From NCBI RefSeq assembly GCF_030811115.1, contig NZ_JAUSQK010000001.1, positions 806,001 through 870,000 of the forward strand: a DNA stretch of 64,000 bases. Reading direction: 5' to 3'. Shown in pieces: positions 1-9,125 of this stretch. The notes below the pieces were generated by a model that saw nothing but the letters and a program-made list of their open reading frames with translations, did not search any database and was not told the DNA's origin. Source of the stretch: Olsenella profusa DSM 13989. GTDB taxonomy: Bacteria; Actinomycetota; Coriobacteriia; Coriobacteriales; Atopobiaceae. Positions within the stretch are counted from its first letter, which is position 1; each line of letters opens with the position of its first letter. Made by a program: the position numbers and the translations under genes.

Positions 1-615
1 GCCCTGCTGGCGCTCGAGGAAGTTACGGATGTCCACCTTCGAATGGAGGTAGCCGATGTCGGTGTGTCCCATGCCGTGAAGGTACCGCACGGCCTCCCAG
101 GTACCACGGCTGTTGTCGATGACGACGGAGTCGAGGTTCTTGGTGGGAAACCAGCTGTCCAAAAGGACGATGGGCACGCCAAGGCGTTCGAACTGCGATA
201 CCTCGCGTGCGCGCATCTCGGTCGCGAGCAGCAGTATGCCTGCGCACTTGATGGATCGCAGCGCCTTGAGCTGCTCCGAGGCATGCTCATGCTCATAGAA
301 GTATGAGATGGAGAGGCGGTGGTAGCCGTTGCGGTACGTGGCATCCGAGGCGCCCTTGATGAGGGCCTCGAAGAAGGGCGTCTCCCGCACCACCTTTCCG
401 TGTCGCTTGTAGATGATGAACAGGAGGGTGCTCGTCTTGCGATGAGCTCCTCCCGACACGCGCTCGAGCCCCATCTCCTTCGCGACCCGGAGGACGCGCT
501 CGCGTGTCTGTGCCCCGACGCCTGGCTTGTTTCTCAGCACGAGCGAGACGGTCGCAGGGGAGACGCCTGCCTCGCGTGCCACATCCCGCGATGTCACCCT
601 TGCCGTGCTGGACAT
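1..615 (-). CDS. LacI-family transcriptional regulator (3' end beyond window)
   Basis: The frame stays open from an ATG at 615 (reading leftwards) to base 1, giving 205 residues of the N-terminal part. Residues 8-30 form a LacI helix-turn-helix (TSRDVAREAGVS, then PATVSLVLRN), followed by the hinge and the start of the periplasmic-binding-protein-like sensor domain (TLLFIIYKR, LDSWFPTKN, VVIDNSRG). It is divergent from the sugar operon starting at 784, and interlocked palindromes lie between them, so it probably regulates that operon and itself. The effector is not readable from the sequence. The gene is cut by the window edge, not damaged. Confidence 0.9.
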   Translation of the reverse strand, partial: MSSTARVTSRDVAREAGVSPATVSLVLRNKPGVGAQTRERVLRVAKEMGLERVSGGAHRKTSTLLFIIYKRHGKVVRETPFFEALIKGASDATYRNGYHRLSISYFYEHEHASEQLKALRSIKCAGILLLATEMRAREVSQFERLGVPIVLLDSWFPTKNLDSVVIDNSRGTWEAVRYLHGMGHTDIGYLHSKVDIRNFLERQQG

Positions 616-666
616 GCGCTCCCCCTCGTCGAGATACGGCGGCCGACCTCCCGGCGGCACCCATAG

Positions 667-686
667 TTTAGTACTAAATATTTAGT
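667..686. promoter_or_regulatory. Interlocked palindromes, probable LacI-family operator
   Basis: TTTAGTACTAAA (667-678) overlaps the perfect 14-bp palindrome ACTAAATATTTAGT (673-686). The site lies in the AT-rich gap between the LacI gene and the divergent sugar operon, about 50 bases upstream of the regulator's start codon. Such dyads are typical of LacI-type operators. I see no convincing paired -35 and -10 boxes for the rightward operon. Confidence 0.6.
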
Positions 687-783
687 AAATGTTTTTCATT
701 CATTTATCAATCGTTCAAAGAGCATACCGTGAGTGTGGGCACACGACATCGTGCCGATTCAATCGAAGGGGTCAGGGAGAGGC

Positions 784-2199
784 ATGGACACCATTCGCAT
801 CGGATATGCACCTACCCGCAGGAGCATCTTCTCCGCTCCGGACGCCAGACGGTATCGCACGATCATCGCGGACAGGCTGACCGAGCTGAACGTTGAGTTC
901 GTGGACATCGACGACATCAACGACGAGGGGCTCCTCTTCGACGAGGACGACCGCATCAGGGTGCTGGAGAAGTTCCGCGCCGCCGGGGTTGACGGCCTGT
1001 TCCTCCCGCACTGCAACTTCGGTACCGAGTTCATCTGCGCGCGCCTTGCCAAGGACCTCGGAAGGCCCGTCCTCCTGTGGGGCCCGCTTGACGAGCGGCC
1101 CGAGCCCAACGGCGTGCGCCTGCGCGACACCCAGTGCGGCCTCTTCGCCACGGGCAAGGTGCTCCGCCGCTTCCAGGTGCCCTTCACCTACCTGACCAAC
1201 TGCCGGGTGGACGACCCGGTGTTCGAACGTGGCCTGCGCGACTTCATGGCCGTCTGCAACGTGGTGAGGGCCTTCCGGGCCGCCCGCATCCTGCAGATGG
1301 GTCCCAGGCCCTACGAGTTCTACTCCACCATGTGCAACGAGGGCGAGCTGCTGGAACGGTTCAACATCGAGTGCGTGCCCGTGCCCCTCGGCGAGCTCGC
1401 GCGTGGCGTGCGGCAGGCCACAGGCGAGGTCACGGGTGACGGCAGCTCCGACGTCGAGGCCCAGCTCGCGTGGATGGAAGAGCACTTCGACTGCGACTGC
1501 AGCAGCGAGCAGGCCCAAACCGTGGCCGGCATGGCCGTCGCCATCCGTCGCCTCCTCAGGAGCTACCACTGCACGGCCGGTTGCATCCAGTGCTGGAACG
1601 AGCTCCAGCACGAGCTGGGCGTCATGCCCTGTGCGGCAAACTCCATCCTCAACGAGGAGGGCACGCCCATCACCTGCGAGACCGATGTGCACGGTGCCAT
1701 CACCAGCCTGATGGTCGAGGCTGCCGACATGGGCCGCAAGCGCTCCTTCTTCGCCGACTGGACCATCCGTCACCCCGACGAGCCCAATGGCGAGCTCCTG
1801 CAGCACTGTGGGCCGTGGCCCTGCAGCGTCGCTAAGGAGAGGCCAAAGATCACCGTTCCCCTGGCGTTCGATCACAACGGCGCCCTCACGGCCGAGGCCA
1901 GGCACGGCAACCTCACGCTGGCGCGCTTCGATGGCGACAACGGCGCATACTCCCTGCTGCTGGGGCATGCCGAGGGCATCGACGGCCCCAAGGGCATGGG
2001 CACTTACCTGTGGGTGAGGGTGGACGACATCAAGCGCCTCGAGGCCAAGATCGTCGAGGGACCCTACATCCACCACTGCGTGGGTATCCATGACGATGTC
2101 GTGCCGGTGCTGTACGAGGCCTGCAAGTACCTGGGCATCACGCCCGACCTGTACGACCCGATCGAGGAAGACGTCAAGGCATACCTGAGGGGTGAGTAG
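784..2199 (+). CDS. L-fucose/L-arabinose isomerase-family protein (aldose-ketose isomerase)
   Basis: A 471-residue protein of the FucI/AraA isomerase fold. Supporting features are the CNEGELLERF segment in the middle and the C-terminal block with QCWNELQHELGV, CETDVHGA and LLQHCGPWPCS, typical of the metal-binding C-terminal domain. The start at 784 is chosen for the AGGGAGAGG ribosome-binding site just upstream; an in-frame codon at 733 has none. The family interconverts aldoses and ketoses using a divalent metal. The substrate is unknown. It is the first gene of an operon with a split transketolase and a ribose-type ABC transporter, which suggests it makes the ketose that is later phosphorylated. 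D-apiose is one candidate; fucose, ribose or another branched or deoxy sugar cannot be excluded. Confidence 0.8.
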   Translation: MDTIRIGYAPTRRSIFSAPDARRYRTIIADRLTELNVEFVDIDDINDEGLLFDEDDRIRVLEKFRAAGVDGLFLPHCNFGTEFICARLAKDLGRPVLLWGPLDERPEPNGVRLRDTQCGLFATGKVLRRFQVPFTYLTNCRVDDPVFERGLRDFMAVCNVVRAFRAARILQMGPRPYEFYSTMCNEGELLERFNIECVPVPLGELARGVRQATGEVTGDGSSDVEAQLAWMEEHFDCDCSSEQAQTVAGMAVAIRRLLRSYHCTAGCIQCWNELQHELGVMPCAANSILNEEGTPITCETDVHGAITSLMVEAADMGRKRSFFADWTIRHPDEPNGELLQHCGPWPCSVAKERPKITVPLAFDHNGALTAEARHGNLTLARFDGDNGAYSLLLGHAEGIDGPKGMGTYLWVRVDDIKRLEAKIVEGPYIHHCVGIHDDVVPVLYEACKYLGITPDLYDPIEEDVKAYLRGE

Positions 2200-2200
2200 G

Positions 2201-3040
2201 GTGGCGGACATTGCCGAGCTGGAGCGCCTGCGCTGGGAGCTGCGCCAGGACTGCGTGGACATCATCATGGCGGGTGGCGGCGGCCACATCGGCGGTGACA
2301 TGTCCATCATGGACGCGCTGCTGGTGCTCTACGCCAATCACCTCAACGTCACGCCCGAGACTGCGGGCGACCCCAACCGCGATCGCTTCATCCTCTCCAA
2401 GGGCCATGCGATGGAGGCCTACTATGCGGTCCTCTGCAACCGTGGCTTCCTCGACCTCGAGGACGTCAAGGCCCGCTTCTCCACGTTCGGCTCGCCGTAT
2501 ATCGGTCACCCCAACAACAAGCTGCCGGGCATCGAGATGAACTCCGGATCGCTGGGCCATGGACTGCCGGTTGCCGTGGGCATGGCGCTTGCCGCCCGGA
2601 TGGACGGCCGCCCCTATCGCACGTACGTGTTCCTTGGTGACGGCGAGCTGGCCGAGGGCTCCGTGTGGGAGGGGGCCATGAGCGGCGGCAGCTATGCCCT
2701 CGACAACCTGTGTGCCCTGGTCGATCGCAACCGTCTGCAGATCTCTGGCCCCACGGAGGACGTCATGCGGCAGGACCCCCAACAGGAGCGTTGGGCCGCC
2801 TTCGGGTGGAATGTGATCTCCATCCCCGGCAACGACCTCGCCGCCCTCGACGCCGCCTTCACCCTGGCCCAGAAGGCCAAGGGCAAGCCGACCGTCATCA
2901 TCGCGAACACCACCAAGGGCTACGGGAGCCCCGTGATGGAGGACAAGGCCGACTGGCACCACAAGCTGCCCAGCGCCGAGGAGTATGCCCACATATCCGC
3001 CGACTTCAAGGCCCGAAGGGAGGCTGAGCGTCATGCCTAA
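2201..3040 (+). CDS. Transketolase, N-terminal subunit
   Basis: A 279-residue protein equal to the N-terminal (thiamine-diphosphate pyrophosphate-binding) half of transketolase. It shows GGGHIGGDMS, ILSKGHAMEAYY, SGSLGHGLPVAVGMALAARM and the GDGEL...NRLQ diphosphate/Mg-binding motif. GTG 2201 fits the GAGGGGTGAG ribosome-binding site; GTG 2192, overlapping the preceding stop, is an alternative. The C-terminal half is the next gene with an 8-base overlap, so the two probably form a heteromer. The enzyme moves two-carbon ketol units between sugar phosphates. Its position inside a sugar operon suggests a pathway-specific enzyme, as in the AptA/AptB apulose-4-phosphate transketolase. That assignment is inference. 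Confidence 0.92.
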   Translation: MADIAELERLRWELRQDCVDIIMAGGGGHIGGDMSIMDALLVLYANHLNVTPETAGDPNRDRFILSKGHAMEAYYAVLCNRGFLDLEDVKARFSTFGSPYIGHPNNKLPGIEMNSGSLGHGLPVAVGMALAARMDGRPYRTYVFLGDGELAEGSVWEGAMSGGSYALDNLCALVDRNRLQISGPTEDVMRQDPQQERWAAFGWNVISIPGNDLAALDAAFTLAQKAKGKPTVIIANTTKGYGSPVMEDKADWHHKLPSAEEYAHISADFKARREAERHA

Positions 3041-3974
3041 CACCGTGCCCAACCGCAAGGCAATCTGTGACGTGCTCATGAGGCACGCAGCCACCGATAG
3101 GGACGTTGTGGTGCTCTGCTCCGATTCCCGCGGGTCGGCCTCGCTCACGCCCTTCTTCGAGCGGTATCCGGAGCAGGCCATCGAGGTTGGCATTGCCGAG
3201 CAGGACCTCGTGGGCATCGCCGCGGGCCTCGCCGCGTGCGGCAAGAAGCCCTATGCCGCCAGCCCCGCCTCCTTCGTGAGCACGCGCTCCTACGAGCAGG
3301 TCAAGGTCGACTGCGCCTACTCCGACACCAACGTCAAGCTCATCGGCATCTCGGGGGGCGTGAGCTATGGCGCCCTGGGCATGAGCCACCACTCCGCCCA
3401 GGACATAGCTGCCATGAGCGCCATCCCCAACATGCGCGTGTACCTCCCGAGCGACCGCTTCCAGACGACCCGGCTCTTCGAGGCGCTGCTCGAGGACGAG
3501 AGGCCCGCCTACATCCGCGTGGGCCGCAATCCCGTCGAGGACGTCTACACCGAGTCCTGCCCCTTCCAGATGGATCGGGCCACGGTGGTTCGCGAGGGCA
3601 CCGATGCGCTGCTGGTGGCCTGCGGCGAGATGGTCCGGCCTGCGATCGTGGCGGCCGACCTCTTGGCCGCCGATGGCGTGAGCGCCACCGTGCTCGACAT
3701 GTACTGCGTCAAGCCGCTCGACCGCGAGGCCATTGTCACGTATACGCGGGATGCCAAGGTGGTCGTGGGCGTGGAGGAGCATGCGCCCTTCAGTGGCCTG
3801 GGCTCGATGGTGGCCCAGGTGGTGGGCGAGGAGTGCCCGAGGCCCTGCGTCACGATGGCGCTTCCCGACGCACCGGTCATCACGGGCAGCTCACGGGAGG
3901 TCTTCGCGCAGTACGACCTGGATGCGCATGGAATCGCCACGCGCGTGCGGGAGCTTCTCGCCAAGGGGGGCTAG
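3033..3974 (+). CDS. Transketolase, C-terminal subunit
   Basis: A 313-residue protein made of the pyrimidine-binding domain (residues about 5-165) and the C-terminal transketolase domain. The VEVGIAEQDLVGIAAGLA segment carries the glutamate that activates thiamine diphosphate, and FVSTRSYEQVK and GVSYGALGMSHHS follow it. ATG 3033 overlaps the end of the N-terminal subunit gene and sits behind GAAGGGAGG, so translation is probably coupled. Together with the upstream half it gives a complete transketolase. Confidence 0.92.
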   Translation: MPNTVPNRKAICDVLMRHAATDRDVVVLCSDSRGSASLTPFFERYPEQAIEVGIAEQDLVGIAAGLAACGKKPYAASPASFVSTRSYEQVKVDCAYSDTNVKLIGISGGVSYGALGMSHHSAQDIAAMSAIPNMRVYLPSDRFQTTRLFEALLEDERPAYIRVGRNPVEDVYTESCPFQMDRATVVREGTDALLVACGEMVRPAIVAADLLAADGVSATVLDMYCVKPLDREAIVTYTRDAKVVVGVEEHAPFSGLGSMVAQVVGEECPRPCVTMALPDAPVITGSSREVFAQYDLDAHGIATRVRELLAKGG

Positions 3975-4052
3975 TGCCTGGCACCCAGGCCCGTGGTGGG
4001 ATGTGGGGCAGGGATGGCCTGCCTGTACAACGAGTTCAGGAGAGGGGCAATC

Positions 4053-5081
4053 ATGAAAGACGTTTCGAGGCGCGACTTCTGTAGGGTATCCGGTGTCATG
4101 GGCGCAGGCCTCGGCCTTGCCGCGCTGCTTACCGCGTGTGGGGGTGGCTCGTCGGACGCCTCCAAGCCCGCAAGCTCCGGCTCCGGTGGCGAGCGGGAGG
4201 TGCTGAAGGGAGGCGGCTCCGACATCATCTATGTCATCACGCCCTCCGTCTCCAACCCCGCCTTCAAGGCCGAGGCCGACGGTGCCACCGACGAGGCGCA
4301 GAAGCTGGGCTATGAGGTCAAGGTAAACTCCCACGACGACGACCTCAACAAGCAGTCCGAGCTCTTCGACTCCGCCATCGCCGACAAGGCGGCCGCCATC
4401 ATCTGTGACAACGCCGGTGCCGATGCGACGGTCGCAGCCGTCCAGAAGGCGGCGGAGGCGGGCATCCCCACCTTCCTGATCGACCGCGAGATCTCCTCGA
4501 CGGGCGACGCCATCGCCCAGATCATCGCCGACAACAACCAGGGCGCCTCGGACGTGGCCCAGGCCTTCGTGGACGCCATGGGCGAGAAGGGCAACTACAT
4601 CGAGCTCAAGGGCAAGGACTCCGACACCAACGCCCACGTGCGCTCCGACGCGTTCCACGCCGTCATCGACCAGTATCCGGACATGAAGATGCTCGATGCC
4701 CAGACGGCCAACTGGGAGAAGGACGAAGCCTACAACAAGATGGAGGCCCTCATCCAGACCTATGGCAGCGACATCAACGGCGTCATATCCGGCAACGACA
4801 CCATGGTCCAGGGCGTCTGCGCGGCCCTCGACTCCGCGGGCATGAGCATCCCCGTCGTCGGCGTCGATGGGTCCGACGAGGTGCGTGACCTCATCAAGCA
4901 GGGCAAGGCCACGGCCACCGCGCTCCAGCAGTTCGATGTCATCGCCCGCACCGCCGTCCAGGAGGCTGACACCTACCTCAAGGAGGGCGCGACGGGCAAG
5001 GATGAGAAGCAGCTCATCCCCTGCATCGTCATCACCAAGGACAATGCCGGCAAGCTCGATGGCTTCGTCTACACGGAGTAG
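4053..5081 (+). CDS. Sugar ABC transporter substrate-binding lipoprotein (ribose type)
   Basis: A 342-residue periplasmic-binding protein of the RbsB-like family. The N-terminus has a twin-arginine-like SRRDF motif, a hydrophobic stretch and the lipobox LLTAC, so it is probably exported and lipid-anchored. The mature part contains SNPAFKAEADGATDEA, an internal DRE segment and VSGNDTMVQG/GVDGSDE-type hinge and binding segments expected of pentose/hexose binders. ATG 4053 follows AGGAGAGGGG. It belongs with the ATPase at 5932 and the permease at 7491. Ligand specificity cannot be read by eye. Confidence 0.9.
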   Translation: MKDVSRRDFCRVSGVMGAGLGLAALLTACGGGSSDASKPASSGSGGEREVLKGGGSDIIYVITPSVSNPAFKAEADGATDEAQKLGYEVKVNSHDDDLNKQSELFDSAIADKAAAIICDNAGADATVAAVQKAAEAGIPTFLIDREISSTGDAIAQIIADNNQGASDVAQAFVDAMGEKGNYIELKGKDSDTNAHVRSDAFHAVIDQYPDMKMLDAQTANWEKDEAYNKMEALIQTYGSDINGVISGNDTMVQGVCAALDSAGMSIPVVGVDGSDEVRDLIKQGKATATALQQFDVIARTAVQEADTYLKEGATGKDEKQLIPCIVITKDNAGKLDGFVYTE

Positions 5082-5215
5082 CACGGCGCTCGCAGCATCC
5101 CTCAGGCAGGTGAACGGTGGGGCATGGGTTCTGTCCGTGGTCCCACCGCTGCGGAACCGCGTACGGCGGCCTACCCTTGCGGCGCGGCTTGTCAGCGGCA
5201 GGAGGAGGAGAGAAG

Positions 5216-5896
5216 ATGAGAAGGAGCATGCTCCCGGTCGTGGTGAGCGCATCGCTGGTGGGGTCGCTCGTCCTGTTTGGATGTACGGTGGTGCCCATTG
5301 GCCAGGAGGGCACGTACACGGGCGAGTCCACCTTTGATGCCGCGAGAGACATCGACACCCTGTGGAGCGAGAACGTGCAGTCCGAGATTGGCGGCAACGC
5401 ACGGGACCTCAACGGGCTGCTGGGCGCGAGCAGCCTGGTCGCCGATGACACGGCAAGCCAGTTCGCAGGCAAGAGCCTCTCCACCTCCTCGAGCGCAGCC
5501 GGCAATGTCGTGGTCTATGCGGTCAAGGGGGCCGGCACCGTCACCAATGTCGTCGCGAAGGCAGCCGATTCGGGGGCATCCTCCAAGGGCTACATCACCA
5601 TCGCGCTCGAAGGTTACGATGGGCCCACCGAGGTCGACATCAACGTCGGCCCCGTCATATCGGACACGTCGTTGCGTGACTACCTCAGCAGCATCAACCT
5701 CAACGATTACAGGGACACGACCGAGTGGTCACAGGTCTCCAAGGGCCTCAACGGCAAGGCTCAGTCCGAGGTCATCGACCCTGCCGACATAGCCACCATC
5801 AAGGGCAGGAGGGTCGCCTTCGTGGGCGCCTTCACGGCAAACTCGGCGACGATGAGCAAGGTCACCATCACCCCCATCGAGATGGTCGTCGAGTAG
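5216..5896 (+). CDS. DUF2291 family lipoprotein
   Basis: A 226-residue protein that begins with a basic n-region, a hydrophobic core and a lipobox (VLFGC), which indicates an exported lipoprotein. The rest matches my memory of DUF2291, a family found almost only inside ribose-type sugar ABC operons, with segments such as DIDTLWSENV and FVGAFTANSA. Its role is not established; an accessory function for the sugar transporter is inferred from this conserved context. Start 5216 is supported by the GGAGGAGGAGAG ribosome-binding site. Confidence 0.75.
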   Translation: MRRSMLPVVVSASLVGSLVLFGCTVVPIGQEGTYTGESTFDAARDIDTLWSENVQSEIGGNARDLNGLLGASSLVADDTASQFAGKSLSTSSSAAGNVVVYAVKGAGTVTNVVAKAADSGASSKGYITIALEGYDGPTEVDINVGPVISDTSLRDYLSSINLNDYRDTTEWSQVSKGLNGKAQSEVIDPADIATIKGRRVAFVGAFTANSATMSKVTITPIEMVVE

Positions 5897-5931
5897 GGGC
5901 TTGCGGACGCTTGGGAAGGAAGTGCGTACGT

Positions 5932-7488
5932 ATGTCAGGCTATGGCTGTCCGGACGATGTGCTCCTGCATGCCGATCGGATCTCAAAGGTGTACCCCGGT
6001 ACCAAGGCGCTCGACGACGTCTCGTTCGACCTGCTCAAAGGTAAGGTCAATGTCCTGATTGGCGAGAACGGGGCGGGTAAGTCCACCCTCATGAAGATGA
6101 TAGCCGGCATCGAGCAGCCGTCATCGGGCACCCTGTACATTGGCGATGCCGAGGTGAGCTTCAAGGACACGACCGAGGCCCGCAGGCACGGCATCGGCAT
6201 CATCCACCAGGAGCTCAGCCTCTTCCCCAATCTCAACGTGTACCAGAACATCTTCATGAACAGGGAGCACAGGCGGGGTCTCAGCCTTGATGACGCCTAC
6301 CACATGAACGCGTCCAAGAAGGTCCTTGACCTCCTGGAGCATCCCATGGACCCCACCACCAGGGTCGGCAGCCTCCGCGTCGGCCAGCAGCAGATGATAG
6401 AGATCGCCCGGGAGCTCGTTGATGACGACCTCCAGGTTCTCATCATGGACGAGCCCACCTCGTCACTGTCGCAACAGGAGGTACAGGTCCTCTTCAGGAT
6501 CATGCGTGAGCTTACGGCCAGCGGCCTCTCCATCGTCTACATCTCCCATCGTCTCGAGGAGGTCATGGAGATCGGCGATCACGTCACCATCCTGCGCGAC
6601 GGCAGGTACGTGGACGACGCTGACGTAAAGGACATCAGCATCAGCTGGATCGTCCAGAAGATGACCGGTGGCGAGAAGCAGTACCCCAAGCGTGATCGCG
6701 TCGTCGATTGGGGCGCGCAGTCCAAGATCCTCGAGGTCAGCGACCTCTGCCTGCCCAAGCCTGGCGGAGGGTACCTCGTCGACCACGTGAGCTTCGACCT
6801 CAGGAAGGGCGAGGTGCTGGGCATCTACGGCCTTCTGGGTGCCGGACGCACCGAGGTGTTCGAGTGCATCATGGGCCTGCGTCCCGAACACACGGGAACG
6901 GTCAGGCTCAACGGCAGGCCCATCACCATCGGCAGCGTCTCGCAGATGATTGATGCGGGCATCTCGCTCATCCCGGAGGATCGCCAGGGCGGTGGCCTGG
7001 TCCAGACCTTGGACATCGAGAAGAACGTGTCCCTTGCGGCACTCAAGCGCTACCGGAAGGGGCCGCTCATCGACTCCGTCACGGAGGACAGGAGGGTCGA
7101 CGAGGAGATTCGGGACATCCACATCAAGGTCGCCGACAAGCACCTGCCGATCCTGTCGCTCTCTGGCGGCAACCAGCAGAAGGTCGTCATCGCCAAGGGG
7201 CTGCTCACCGAGCCACAGATACTGCTCATGGACGAGCCGTCCCGCGGCATCGACATCGGGGCCAAGACCGAGGTCTACGAGATCATTGACAAGTACGCCA
7301 GGCGGGGGCTCTCGATCATCGTCATCTCCTCCGAGCTCGAGGAGATCATAGCCATCTCCGACCGCATCCTCGTCCTCTCGAACGGCAGGCTCACGGGTGA
7401 GTTCGCGGGGGGCCATATCGACAAGGATGCGTTGGCGCTCGCTTCCTACAAGGGACATCACGCTGTGAAGGCAGAGAAGGAGAACTAG
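5932..7488 (+). CDS. Sugar ABC transporter ATP-binding protein (RbsA/MglA type)
   Basis: A 518-residue tandem ABC ATPase. The first domain has Walker A GENGAGKST, signature LRVGQQQM and Walker B VLIMDEPTSSL. The second has the degenerate P-loop GLLGAGRTE typical of RbsA/MglA, signature LSGGNQQK and LLMDEPSRGID. The length matches the family. Start 5932 follows GGGAAGGA; the longer reading back to 5725 overlaps the DUF2291 gene and is unlikely. It energises uptake through the permease two bases downstream. Confidence 0.95.
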   Translation: MSGYGCPDDVLLHADRISKVYPGTKALDDVSFDLLKGKVNVLIGENGAGKSTLMKMIAGIEQPSSGTLYIGDAEVSFKDTTEARRHGIGIIHQELSLFPNLNVYQNIFMNREHRRGLSLDDAYHMNASKKVLDLLEHPMDPTTRVGSLRVGQQQMIEIARELVDDDLQVLIMDEPTSSLSQQEVQVLFRIMRELTASGLSIVYISHRLEEVMEIGDHVTILRDGRYVDDADVKDISISWIVQKMTGGEKQYPKRDRVVDWGAQSKILEVSDLCLPKPGGGYLVDHVSFDLRKGEVLGIYGLLGAGRTEVFECIMGLRPEHTGTVRLNGRPITIGSVSQMIDAGISLIPEDRQGGGLVQTLDIEKNVSLAALKRYRKGPLIDSVTEDRRVDEEIRDIHIKVADKHLPILSLSGGNQQKVVIAKGLLTEPQILLMDEPSRGIDIGAKTEVYEIIDKYARRGLSIIVISSELEEIIAISDRILVLSNGRLTGEFAGGHIDKDALALASYKGHHAVKAEKEN

Positions 7489-7490
7489 AC

Positions 7491-8588
7491 ATGGCAGCTG
7501 AAACCAAGAAGGCCTCGGGGGGCACCAACAACCTGGTGATGGTGCTGCTGAACGGCCGAACCCTCATCGTGCTGGTCATCCTCATGATCTTCTTCAGCCT
7601 TGCCACCCCAAACTTCTTCACGGCAGGGTCGCTTCTCTCCGTGGCCAAACACGTGGCGCTCTATGGCATCCTCGCCATTGGCATGACGTTCGTCATCATC
7701 ACGGGGGGCATCGACCTCTCGGTGGGCGCGGTGGTCGGCCTCGCCGGCATGGTCTCGGCGGGCTTCGTACAGGAGGGCCTGACCCTCACCTTTGCGGGTG
7801 TGACGATCTACTTCAGCGTGCCCGTCGTAGTGCTCCTCACCCTGCTCATGGGTGTCGTGCTGGGGATGCTGAACGGCCTCGTCATCACGAAGCTGGGCGT
7901 CGCCCCCTTCATCGCCACGTTGGGCACCATGTACGTCTGGCGTGGCTTCGCCAACATCCGCTCCAATGGGGCGACGTTCTCCAGCATCTCGGGACATCCC
8001 GGGCTCGGCAACACGGGATACGGCTTCTTCGCATCGAGCGTCCTGGGCATCCCCATGGGCGTCATCATCTTTGCAATCTTTGCCGTCATTGCGGGCATCG
8101 TGCTCAGGAAGACGGCCTTTGGCTGGCACGTGCTGGCAATCGGTGGCAACCAGAACGCGACGCGCCTTTCGGGCATCAAGGTCGACCGCAACCTCATCAT
8201 CGTCTATGCCATCTCGGGCTTCTGCGCCGCCATGGTCGGCATCATCACCACCTCGCAGCTCATGGGCGCCAACCCCTCTACCGGCACCTCTTGGGAGATG
8301 AATGCCATCGCGGCGTCCGTCCTGGGTGGCACCTCCATGGCGGGTGGCGTGGGTACCATCCTTGGCACCGTCGAGGGAGCCTTCGTCATCGGCGTCATCA
8401 ACGATGGCATGGCCATGTGTGGCGTCACGGAGTTCTGGCAGCAGGTCATACGTGGTATCGTCATCATCATTGCCGTGGTGATTGACCAGGTGCAGCGCAA
8501 CCTTCAGGCGCGCATGGCCCTGCAGGTGCGCGACGAGGGCAGGGGTGATGTGGGTGGTGACGGGGCCGCCGGGGCTGCGGCGGAATAG
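7491..8588 (+). CDS. Sugar ABC transporter permease (RbsC type)
   Basis: A 365-residue polytopic membrane protein of the ribose/galactose permease family. It has about ten hydrophobic segments, the family block GMTFVIITGGIDLSVG near residues 64-79, the cytoplasmic GGNQNATRLSGI loop that contacts the ATPase, and ASVLGGTSMAGGVGTI. The N- and C-terminal extensions are charged and poorly conserved in kind. It starts two bases after the ATPase stop, consistent with one operon. Confidence 0.94.
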   Translation: MAAETKKASGGTNNLVMVLLNGRTLIVLVILMIFFSLATPNFFTAGSLLSVAKHVALYGILAIGMTFVIITGGIDLSVGAVVGLAGMVSAGFVQEGLTLTFAGVTIYFSVPVVVLLTLLMGVVLGMLNGLVITKLGVAPFIATLGTMYVWRGFANIRSNGATFSSISGHPGLGNTGYGFFASSVLGIPMGVIIFAIFAVIAGIVLRKTAFGWHVLAIGGNQNATRLSGIKVDRNLIIVYAISGFCAAMVGIITTSQLMGANPSTGTSWEMNAIAASVLGGTSMAGGVGTILGTVEGAFVIGVINDGMAMCGVTEFWQQVIRGIVIIIAVVIDQVQRNLQARMALQVRDEGRGDVGGDGAAGAAAE

Positions 8589-8690
8589 CAGCCCGGAACC
8601 ATGCCGGCGTGCCCAGGGGCATGCGAATGCCGAGCGATGCATGGTTCGCATGTGACCTCGTGGCACGTCCCGAGTTGGAGGAGGAACAGC

Positions 8691-9086
8691 ATGAAGAAGA
8701 GGGGCATACTCAACGTCCAGCTTGCCGGGCTGTTGGCCGGCCTGGGGCACAAGGACAGCTACATGATTGCCGATGCCGGCATGCCCATACCCAGGGGCGT
8801 GGAGGTCGTCGATCTGGCCGTGACAGGTGGCGTCCCCACCTTTCGCCAGGTCATGGATGCCGTCCTGGACGAGTGCGCCGTCGAGCGCTACACCTTGGCC
8901 GAGGAGATACGGCAGGCCAACCCGGAGCTCCACCGCTACATCGAGGGTGCGCTGGCGGGCGTCGAGCACGACTACCTTCCCCACGACGAGCTCAAGCGGG
9001 TGGAGGCGTCCTGCAAGTTCGTGATACGCACGGGGGAGTTCTCGCCGTACCCCAACATCCTGCTCACTGCGGCCTGCGCGTTCTAG
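8691..9086 (+). CDS. rbsD: D-ribose pyranase (RbsD family sugar mutarotase)
   Basis: A 131-residue RbsD/FucU-family protein. Characteristic segments are LNVQLAGLLAGLGHKD (catalytic His region), IADAGMPIP and the C-terminal RTGEFSPYPNILL. The family converts pyranose and furanose forms of ribose and related sugars so that a kinase or isomerase can use them. Start 8691 follows a strong GGAGGAGGAAC site. About 100 bases separate it from the permease; they contain an inverted repeat, CATGCGAA (8620-8627) with TTCGCATG (8645-8652), that could form a messenger hairpin. Confidence 0.9.
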   Translation: MKKRGILNVQLAGLLAGLGHKDSYMIADAGMPIPRGVEVVDLAVTGGVPTFRQVMDAVLDECAVERYTLAEEIRQANPELHRYIEGALAGVEHDYLPHDELKRVEASCKFVIRTGEFSPYPNILLTAACAF

Positions 9087-9125
9087 CCTCCGGGCCATCG
9101 CGTGCCGGACAAGACGGGAGGCATC

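Noticed and set aside
772-2310. Leftward 512-residue open frame opposite the isomerase gene
   Set aside because: A shadow frame in high-GC DNA; the rightward frame has clear isomerase motifs and a ribosome-binding site.
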